Both the position numbers and the translations under genes were made by a program. Of a stretch of 64,000 nt of DNA, positions 55,551-64,000 are shown piece by piece; positions within the stretch are counted from its first letter, which is position 1; every line of letters starts with the position of its first letter. The stretch lies in contig CM026431.1 of NCBI GenBank assembly GCA_014871385.1, positions 8,929,964 to 8,993,963 on the forward strand. Direction: 5' to 3'. This stretch comes from Ceratodon purpureus. Lineage: Eukaryota > Streptophyta > Bryopsida > Pseudoditrichales > Ditrichaceae. The notes beneath the pieces are model-generated. The model made no database searches and had not been told where the DNA came from. It worked only from the letters and a program-made list of their open reading frames with translations.

Positions 55551-56387
55551 AAACCTCAAAAAACAAATTTTCCATCTTTATGAAGGAAAGTAGAATTTTT
55601 TCGGGTACATTGCTCGAAATGATGATAAAACTTTGATCTTATGTAGAATGAACATTTTGTACTAAAAGAAGTTTTTTTTGGAAATTCCAAAGATAACAAC
55701 ATTAAGTATATATAGGAAAAATCTCAAAGGTAACAGATTTATTAAAAATGGCTGCTCAAATTGCCTACGAAACACCAAATTCCACTTTGGGTACCATAAT
55801 TATTTTTTTGAATGCCCCATGAAATGGAGATTCCATTGATGATATATTAAACTCAAATTTTAATCTCATATGAGCTAAAGGTTTGAATCCATTTTGGATA
55901 CAAATAAATACACTATATTCTATTTGCAAAAAGGGCATTGATTAGAAATTCAATGGAAATACATAAATGTTAAAGATTTGATATTTAAATCAAATTCTTG
56001 GAAATATAGAATTTCTGTAAGAACTAGAGAAGAAATGATATAGTAATTGTTAGAAGTTTCATTTCTATTCAATTCAAGACTATTATATTATTTCATTCTA
56101 AGTTTATTTATTGTAATAGTGAAGTTTTATTTCCTCACAGAATGAGTTCAACTTTATTCATAATAATCTTCACCAGCCTTCATAAACTATTTTTAGTTTT
56201 TAATGGTTTCCATTAAATGTGGCCGATTATCATTTAGGGGTTAAATGATCATAATAGGGCACCTTAAGTTAACGAAATAGGAAACAGCAACCACAAACCC
56301 TAATAACTCCGGGACCTCACCTAACACTTTTCCACGTTCACTCCAACAAATGAAACAAACTGCGGAGCCAAGTTTGTCTCACGCTCA
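55551..56387. other. AT-rich spacer, no gene
   Basis: AT-rich DNA with poly-A/T runs. Around 55650-55800 phrases of the neighbouring repeat recur in inverted form (AAATCTCAAAGGTAACAG, TTTGGGTACCATAATT). No gene is seen. Confidence 0.4.
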
Positions 56388-56741
56388 CACTAGTGGGAGT
56401 CACAGTAGAGAAACCTCAGGGAATGTCCATTCTCCCGGAATGTTACTTCATCCAAGTAGAAGTTACCTTGAGTTACCATTCTCCCACTTCATGGAAGTAT
56501 GATGAGGTGTCACTCTCTCCTCCAACCTCAATGTCCATTCTCCCGGAAGCGCTTCCGTCTTCCCAAGATCACGGATGCGCTTCCGGGAGAATGGACATTG
56601 AGGTTGGAGGAGAGAGTGACACCTCATCATACTTCCATGAAGTGGGAGAATGGTAACTCAAGATAACTTCTACTTGGATGAAGTAACATTCCGGGAGAAT
56701 GGACATTCCCCGAGGTTTCTCTACTGTGACTCCCACTACTG
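56388..56741. mobile_element. Near-perfect inverted repeat (162-bp arms, 24-nt loop)
   Basis: The arm 56391-56552 pairs with 56577-56738 with about two mismatches and no net indel. The ends read CACTAGTGGGAGTCACAG on the left and, inverted, CAGTAGTGGGAGTCACAG on the right, resembling a CACTA-type terminus. Internal copies of TGTCCATTCTCCCGGAA occur in each arm. RNA from either strand would fold into a long duplex suited to Dicer-like processing. It is a young foldback/MITE or a small-RNA locus. No target duplication was recognised. Confidence 0.75.
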
Positions 56742-56744
56742 CCT

Positions 56745-57235
56745 TGTGGAGACCAATTCAGAACACCCCCGAAGCCTGGGCTGCTGCCTTTCACACGGAG
56801 GGAGCCTAGAGAATCGAGATCTCACATGACTGCCAGCACGGAGCCTGGAGGACGGGCTGCAAAACCAGGCGTGGCTTCGAACGGGGTCCCAGGAACCTAC
56901 TGCGACGCCTCGTGCGTTGACGCCTGGGAGTCGGTTCACGGGACTCGAACCTTCACCTCGTTGAACGGATGGATGGAGCTGGGAGTGGTGGATGAAGGGA
57001 GGGAGTCTTTCTGGCAGCCGGAATAGCGGGGTTGGTGAAGGTGGCTGTAGCGGCGGCCCCCCCCGTTTCACCTCACTATGCGGGGGACCGGGCCCTTCCC
57101 TCCCCACATTCACTGTACACTTCTGTACCGGGGATCCGACCCAGTTCAGTGATCGGCTCCAAATTTTATCCCAAGGAAAATTCGATCCGGGGATTTCATG
57201 CTCCCCAGCTGCACTTTCTAGAATTTTGTATTTTT
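56745..57235. other. GC-rich patch, no supported gene
   Basis: A sharply GC-rich block (to about 57110) follows the hairpin, with repeated GCCTGG, GGGAGTC and CCGGGG phrases and a tRNA-like B-box (GGTTCGAGTCCC) on the minus strand near 56945. Frames are open through composition. It may be the body of a repeat element. Confidence 0.3.
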
Positions 57236-57739
57236 TTAATTTTTATTTATGTTTTATATTAAGTACTTTCTAGAATTTTCGACTGATCCATTTGGAAGGA
57301 AGTGAAGTTCTCTTTGACTGCCAGTCCGCGTGGTGATGGGTTGCGTTTTATTTTGCCTCTGTACCTACTACCGTGGGGTGTGAGGATTTTTTGTTTATAT
57401 CTTGTGTATTTGTCTGTGGTGTCGCAGAGTTATGCGGACATATGAGCATGATTAGAGGAGTAGCACGAGAGCAGATTGGAAAAGAGAAACAAAGGCATTG
57501 CTAAGAGAGAAGAATTCCGGTTCCATCTAGGGGCCGGCGTGAATATGGTGTCTATTTTTGGGGTGGTTTGTATTTATTTCTAAAGAAATTTTCAACAAAT
57601 ATTTATCACCATTTCGTGTCCTTGTTAGTATAATTAGTCACTTCAATATTTGCTAATCCAAGTTGTGCAAACAAATAGGTAGGGATTCTTCCAATTTGGT
57701 GTTTTTCTAGAGTAAATTGGAGAAAAATCACCCTTTTAG
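57236..57739. other. Spacer between the GC-rich patch and repeat copy 2, no gene
   Basis: About 500 bp of mixed composition. The first part is GT-rich and the rest turns AT-rich. I see no open frame with protein character and no repeat structure. Confidence 0.3.
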
Positions 57740-58138
57740 TAAACCCCTACAGCACAGTTGTCCTAGAATGGGCTTTTAAAAAATTTCGGGCAAATACATG
57801 TGATCTCAATTTTAGATTTGTTTTTTTTTTGGTTTTTCTTGTGTATGTAAGCCATATCAAGAACTTTGAGGGAATCTATTTTTTTCCATTTGGACATTTA
57901 TAAAAATGGTTATGGTACCCAAAGTAGAAAAAGCTGTTCGATGGGCAATTCGGGAAGCCATGCTAAATGTATCAATTACCTCTAAGAATATTTCTATAAA
58001 TACTTCATGATGTCATCCTTGAGATTTCCAAAAAAAACTACTTTGAGTACATAGTATTCACTCCATAAAATATCAAAGTTTTCTCACCATTTCGAACAGT
58101 GTACTAAAAAACTTCTTATTTCCTTCATAAAACTTAGG

Positions 58139-58228
<90 letters not shown>

Positions 58229-58735
58229 GTATAATTTTTTTTCTTCACTTAAAATATGGACATCAATCTTTACTTTGACCGTTTGGATTGGGACTTTATT
58301 AAATAATATAATTTATAGGAAAGAAATAAGATTTAGCATTCTTGTGTATTCAACTTAATAAAAATATTGTTTTCACCATGCTATTCTTGACTTTTGTATA
58401 TAATTTTTTTTTACAATTAGCTAACTTAGTCTTCTTTGACATGCACCAAAACCTCCAAAATCTATTATGAAAAAACTTAAGAAAAAAAGAGTTAAAGTGT
58501 GTCAACCTAGTCAAAAAAAATTGTTTTTACATTTCAATTGCTATAATCTTCTAATCTTTACGGTCGATTATTTTGAAGAATTTTGAGTTGTATATTACAT
58601 TAATCTAGTTGGAGATTTTACGGTTAGAATTCAAAAATAATGCTTCTTTAATCAATTATGCTTTTTACATTGGAAATAGTAGTTTTGGAGCATTTTTTTG
58701 TGAAACATAGTCAAGGAAAATTAGGGGTTAATGTT
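57740..58735. repeat. AT-rich repeat, copy 2
   Basis: A diverged direct copy of 54555-55550, about 3.2 kb away and in the same orientation, interrupted by the AT microsatellite at 58139-58221. Clear but low similarity suggests age. Confidence 0.6.
58139..58221. repeat. (AT)n microsatellite
   Basis: About 40 uninterrupted AT dinucleotides within repeat copy 2, at a position where copy 1 has none. Confidence 0.95.
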
Positions 58736-61137
58736 ACTTGTTATAATTATGAGAAATGCAATATATATTAAAAAAATAAATTAAAAAAATGCAATATAAA
58801 TTTGATTCAAGATGTTTTTACAGATCCAAACAATTGGTCAAGTCACTTTACCTTTAGTACCATAGTGCACAAACGTCTTACTGATACTAAAATATATAGA
58901 GGTCAAAGTCTAAATTTCCATCCACTTGAACTAAAGTAATTTGAATTCACTTGTACTATTATCACCCTTTTACTATCCAAATTCCTCCGTATAAGGAGTC
59001 TGTTGGAGAGGTTTGACATTTCATTTCCTAGTCTCTCAGTGTACAAACACGCCACTAGGAGAAAAGTTTCCATGATATTCAATGTGCAAATAGAATGATT
59101 TCATAGCAAGTTGTCCTTGAAAAAGGTCTGACCATTCTCGTATCTAACACGCACCTGATTTCATTTGTTTCTGTTGCTCTTCGTACAGTACCATTGCTCC
59201 TTGGTTGAGGATCTACTTCCCATATCCACTGGCATGCAGCTCGTAAGTTGGTACTCCCCAACAAACTTTTCATTGTTGATGTATGTACTCACATCAATTA
59301 GTTTTTCCATGACATTGCAGTGGGACTCATAGCAGGGTCACAGGCTCACAGCTATTGAACTCTTTTGTCTAACTCCTGTCTAATTAAGATGACCCTGTTG
59401 TAATTTCTCAGCGCTACATAAATCATTGCACTCAGGATACAAGTTCAAGATCTGTATGTCCTGGGTGCGTTTAGAGTTTAGAGCCGCAAGAAGTGCTCAA
59501 TCCAAGAATTTAAGGGAGATGACAGATATTATAGTTTTTTTGATCCGATGTATACATATTTTATAATCAAAATCATTCCAAAGAAACATCCAAATTGTAA
59601 TTGGAAAAAACGATTTTGTCGCCAATGAGCATCTTTTTTCACATTTAAGTCTTGACTAGAAGTGAAGTTCCTTGATGCAATTCAAAGTTCAACATAAAAA
59701 CTCAACTCTAATAATAGAGTTACGTATTAATCCATTCCATTCACACCCAGCACATCTAGTCGTATATGATTTGCGAAATTGAAATGTATATAGCAATATA
59801 ATGGAGCAAACATTTGATTCACACCAGCCCCTCAAAAGGGACTGAAGTGCTCCTTTCCTTCCTTCAATATATGATCATGATTTCACCCACATCCTAAGAG
59901 CACATATTTCAAACCAAGGATCATGGATCACCCACCTACTTTTAGAACTAAAAAGGATGACTCGTGACTCCATAAACAAATATATTCGTTGCTTGCAAAA
60001 CTTCTGAGTTTTCAGAGAACTCTTTTATGTCTGCTGGTGCAGGAACTAACCCTGTAGAAAAAGCGTCCCCTACCCCACCTCCCTCTCTCCAACACTCTCC
60101 AAATGCAGATGGCACTGGCTCTTTCTTCTGTAGCAAACTCCCAGATACTGATCACTTCAACCCCTTCCGAAGTTCCGATGCGAGTGACAACCCAATGGAA
60201 GCCCAGCGATTGATACTAGCAGATCCGACCCCAGCCCCAGAAACACACTTAAAAAACTAAAACAAACCTGTGAGGCTTTGTCTCCGTGCTCCATGACTGG
60301 ACCCACATGAGCCATTGATAGCCACAAGCTCATTTATGGGACCATACTATACAAAATTCCTCCGTGGCATCATGGCTTCAACGTCTAGTCAGAGCACCCC
60401 ATGACACTGAACAGTGGTGCCGTTTTGTCCGTATTGGTGGTCAGATCGCAGTGGGCCTCTCTCTGCTCTCGAGTCTCCTCCTGAGTCCTTCGGAGCAGAA
60501 GCACCTGGTCGTCTCCTACATTTGCTGCTCTCTCTGGAGTCTGGGAGCCATCGCACGCCGACCCACAAGCCACCACCTCCGCCCCTCGCCCCGCTCCATG
60601 TTCACTGAACCGGAATTGGCTCGAGTTTTCCAGTTGTCTTTATTACTATGCCACTGGTTTACTGTGCGCAACTGTCTCAGTTTTTTTTTATATTGTTTAT
60701 TATCATTGAATAGGACAATGAAATGGAATGATAAATGCCGCTTTGTTTGCTTTGGCTTTGTTTTTTTCTGCTAGTGTTTTGGACTCCAGCGACTTGTGTG
60801 TTCCCAGTTCTTTGTTTCTGAGCAGTTTCGGGGATATGTTTTGGTTTATGAGATTGTGATTTTATTTAATTTTTAATATAAAAATTAACTGAAGTGAAGG
60901 AAACTTCTTGGGTGAAAGAAGATGGGCGTGTTCCCACTTGGGTCAAAGGTTGAGAAGTCAAAGAGTCAAACAAGTTAGGTTGTATAAGAATATGATTTTG
61001 ACTATTCTAGTTTTATACTAGATTCCAAAGTCTAAAGTGAGATGCTTTCCAAAACATCCATATTGCAATTCTTTTTGGTGAGTTTTTGCGCAAATGACTT
61101 GATCTCTTGGATTTTTTTTTGAAATGAACAAGATAAA

Positions 61138-61139
<2 letters not shown>
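58736..61139. other. Spacer with unrecognised short frames
   Basis: AT-rich to 59.9 kb, then moderate GC. Plus-strand frames at 60027-60260 (MSAGAGTNPVEKASPTPPPS) and 60364-60774 (MASWLQRLVRAPHDTEQW, then a hydrophobic stretch IAVGLSLLSSLLL) are open, but no family is recognised and codon choice is not convincing. No RNA genes are seen. Confidence 0.3.
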
Positions 61140-61188
<49 letters not shown>

Positions 61189-61212
61189 ATATATGTATAT
61201 ATGTATATATTT
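61140..61212. repeat. (AT)n / (ATGTAT)n microsatellite
   Basis: A pure AT run to about 61177 followed by GTATATAT units. The Tyr/Ile-rich frames across it are artefacts. Confidence 0.9.
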
Positions 61213-62605
61213 GAGTCAAATTTTTTTTTTGGAGTCAAAAACATATACTTTCAATTTTTCATTAATTTCTAATATGATTCAGATGGACATACTTCTTGGT
61301 CATGCATAATTGGTAGTATATCAAAATCTAATGATGCATTGCTTCTTTAAAAATCCGTTTAAAGAGTGCTAAATGGAAAAAGACCTCAAATTTCTATAGT
61401 CTATAATTACTTCATAATTATTTTTATTTCATGTTGAAATTCTTCAAAATTTGAATGTTCAACTACTTATGTACTTCATTTTTCAATCCTATTTTTGTTA
61501 TCTTAATTTTTTTTGTGAATTCGGCATAAAATCAATTCCTAGGTCTTACACTTTGATTTTGAATTTTAAGGCTCCACACCATGATTGCGTAAGCTGTAAA
61601 TATTTTCCAAATTTAAACTGGAAATAAAAACGTTGATAAAAACGATAATTCCCATTCTAAACAATATTCTCGTTTTTTATATGATAAACTCGTTTCCACA
61701 AATACACAACCCAGTTACCTAGGCATTGCAATTGTTTTCCACTCCCAGAATCAACTCTCAGAAAGGATAGAAAGCTGATTATTCGATGTTCTTTTTGGGC
61801 GAATCTGACAAGGGCCCCAAATGTGGCCTCGTGACATCCAGAGCGAGGGGGGGAATTTCACAGAAATTGGGGATGCACAACAATGCTCCACATCATACAC
61901 TCCAGATATCCCACCGGGACCTCCACATCACCTTACCCAAGTCCACATCATTTAACCTCCCCAACTCCAACCGCCACGCTGGCCCTGAACGGCGTGCATT
62001 GAACACCAATCCCTCCCAAAAACGCCACTGAACTTGCCAAAAACCGCCCCAACTTAAACTCCGAAGAAAAAACCACACCCCCAGAAGAAAAGGGGCCCAA
62101 CATCGACAATCGTGGGACTCGCATTTCCTGACTCGGACGGGGAGATGCTGCGTCGACGAAGGAGCCCGGTAATGCAGGCCAAAAGTGTGCCCCCGCACAG
62201 CGAGAGAGAGAATTCCCCGGGCACGCAATACCCGGGCAGGTGAACAGCAACCGCTTGAGCAGAGCAGAGCCGGGCAGTCGGGCAGCCGAAGGAACTCGAC
62301 GCCGCCTGCCCCAAGGCATTTGGAGTCCACCGCTTCCCACTTTGGTGCGCTCTTAATTCCCGGCCCCCCCTCGCTCTCTTCATCCATCCATTCATCCACC
62401 CACATCCATCGACCCACATGTTATCGCAATCCCAGGATAGTATACTATCCTTGTATACTATCATATGCTTTGATACACTCCCACGGCACTCCTGATATTA
62501 TATCAGATCCTCCCCTGCACCGACTTGCTCCCGGGATCCCATGCCACAGTCTCTCTTTGCCTAGATCATCTAGTTCGCCTCCCTCTATCGTCTAGTTTCA
62601 CAACC
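61213..62605. other. Spacer and GC-rich upstream region, no supported gene
   Basis: AT-rich to about 61740, then a GC-rich segment (61790-62420) open in several frames on both strands with no recognisable motif. It may be upstream or leader DNA of a gene to the right. Confidence 0.3.
62433..62448. promoter_or_regulatory. 16-bp perfect palindrome
   Basis: GGATAGTATACTATCC is fully self-complementary and is followed by the related TGTATACTATCATATG. It could be a dimeric factor site in an upstream region, but there is no direct evidence. Confidence 0.4.
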
Positions 62606-62639
62606 TGCTTCACTGTCTAGCTTCAGTCTGATCCATTTC

Positions 62640-62735
62640 ACTGGTCTAGTTTTGGTATAGTTTTGGTTTAGTTTGGTTTAGTTTGGTGTAGTTTGGTGTA
62701 GTTTGGTTTAGTTTGGGTTAGTTTGGTGCAGGTGA
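62640..62735. repeat. TAGTTTGGTT tandem array
   Basis: About nine imperfect units of TAGTTTGGTTT or TAGTTTGGTG in a row. It lies at the start of a G/T-rich stretch. Confidence 0.7.
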
Positions 62736-64000
62736 TGATCGTCTAGAACATCAAGTTGAGAGCAAGGAGTGGTATTGCCGGTGGTGGAGTTTGGAGCTAA
62801 CGTTGGGGAGTAATCTAGTATTTTTGTGACTTCGATCAGATGCGAAGGGAGCTTTGAGGTATTGATGAGGATTTATCTAGATTGAATGGGGTGATGGAAA
62901 TGGGGCGTTTTGGGAGGTGGGCGGTGAGGGTGAGTGAGTGAGGGACGGTGGGAGGTTTATATTTTGGGGTGGTTTGGAGGGGTTGGTAGTTTCGGGGGAG
63001 TTCGTTTGTGGGATTCGGTGTGAGGTTTGGGAGTGTATGGACTGTAGGTCTGGGTGATCGTGGGAATGGGTTGGGGTGTTGGTGTGGTGAGAGGTGAATG
63101 TAGCGGTGTGTGGTGGTTGGCTTGTGGAGGTTGGGTAATTCGTTAACAGTGCGGTAGTTTGTCGTGGAAGTTCGCCGTCGTTTGCATTCGACTGGTGTTG
63201 TTTTGTTGGTGGTTTGAGTGTCGCAAGTGAGAATAAGGTCAGGGAGTAGAGGCGCCGAAGCGCACCGATAGATGTGTGTAATAATTTAGAAGCGTTGGGC
63301 AGTGAGTATTCTGGCCGGTGTGCATTTTGTGTCCTCTCTGTAGAGTTGTCAAGGAACTTTGGGTCGTTTTAGAGAGGATCGGTGGTGTTTGGCCGAGCAT
63401 TTTCATGTGCGCACGGATAGAAACTATATTAGTGCTTATTTAATTTTAATCAGACGCTGGCAGCCATCCCAGTAACTCGCAGCCGAAAGACGTTTGTAGC
63501 TTAAGAGCGTTCTAGGACAGTGAATAGAATCTGAAGGCGATTGCATCAGCGTAATGTACCGTATGAAGTTTATTTCACTTGTCACAGCGTCATTTTGCCG
63601 TTCACTCATCTACAGATCATTGGAATGATTTTGTTGAGGTTGAGAAAGTAAATAGTTTTTCGTGGTTCAAATTTTTTGTTGCATTAGTGACAAAATGTTT
63701 GTTGGAAGATTTTAGCTCAAAAAGCATTATGATCTGTCATTCAGGGGAGAAGTCAAGTTGTTGTTTACACAAGTTTGTTTTCTGAAGTGCAGTTCAGATA
63801 TTTTTAACGCTTGGAATGTTTTACCACCCCTAATCAGAATCTCGTATGTGATCATGGTTGGGGTTCAAATTTGAGATAGCCTGGTGATAAATGTAAAGCA
63901 CCTGCATGCAATCAGCAAATCAAGCTACTGACGAAATTTAGGGCTACGATGTTTTTGCATCGATCAAACAATTCATAATAAATTTGGGAAATGGCCTGCA
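62736..64000. other. G/T-rich leader or intron-like region at the right edge
   Basis: The plus strand is G/T-rich (GGTGTTGGTGTGGTGAGAGG and similar) to about 63.2 kb, then of ordinary composition. Short frames such as 63579-63785 show no motif. This may be the 5' intron or leader of a gene beyond the window. Confidence 0.3.

Noticed and set aside
56935-56960. tRNA gene on the minus strand
   Set aside because: A B-box-like GGTTCGAGTCCC is present, but no acceptor, D or anticodon arms could be folded around it.
60364-60774. Small membrane protein
   Set aside because: One hydrophobic stretch is visible, but the rest is unlike a conserved protein and no splice or family evidence supports it.
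61013-61309. Tyr/Ile-rich frames
   Set aside because: They are translations of the AT microsatellite.
1-64000. CRISPR arrays, rRNA genes, bacterial operons
   Set aside because: No regularly spaced repeats, conserved rRNA cores or closely packed co-directional genes were seen. Introns and transposon types are those of a plant nucleus.

Overview
The window looks like nuclear DNA of a land plant. It has GT-AG introns, a SUVR-type SET methyltransferase exon, an O-acetylserine(thiol)lyase exon, an En/Spm (CACTA) transposon and telo-box motifs. The amount of transposon sequence and the unusual patatin gene make a bryophyte or another seed-free plant my best guess. The sequence alone does not prove that.

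Left part, 1-18.3 kb: a nest of large DNA transposon sequence, mostly read on the minus strand. At the left edge is the pre-SET end of a SUVR4-like histone methyltransferase. Next comes gene A (574-4781), whose introns are packed with AGTACT. From 6687 to 17398 lies a 10.7-kb element, called TE-B here, with 41-bp terminal inverted repeats. At least 21 copies of TGCCAGC/GCTGGCA are scattered through it. It carries a transposase with a RAG1-like catalytic layout (minus), a coiled-coil/RING-like protein (minus) and a protein with a probable ubiquitin-like C-terminus (plus). TE-B splits a further gene, gene D.

Middle part, 18.3-37.2 kb: a 698-bp MULE-like element with an 11-bp target duplication, then a foldback element. 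They are followed by the best host-like gene of the window (22569-26159): an uninterrupted reading frame for a 1196-residue protein with a B-box-like finger, a GB1/GBP-like GTPase, a C3HC4 RING and a patatin phospholipase with an intact catalytic dyad. Decayed pieces of a cysteine synthase gene and of a prolyl-4-hydroxylase-like gene follow, then AT-rich DNA.

Right part, 37.2-64 kb: a 15,382-bp CACTA element (37200-52581) with matching termini and a GGG/GGG target duplication. It has an apparently intact four-exon transposase, a divergent TnpA-like gene, a scrambled partial copy of the transposase and an extra coiled-coil gene, gene C. Beyond it are AT-rich repeats, a near-perfect 162-bp-arm hairpin, microsatellites and a GC-rich, promoter-like right end.

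The most unexpected signal is a conserved segment of about 100 residues ending in a [V/I]-[N/S]-W-[A/P] core and followed by a coiled coil. It recurs in genes A, B (in TE-B), C (in the CACTA element) and D (the gene split by TE-B). It looks like an accessory gene family shared by unrelated large DNA transposons. The patatin-GTPase-RING protein is the strongest candidate for a new immune-like or membrane-remodelling effector.
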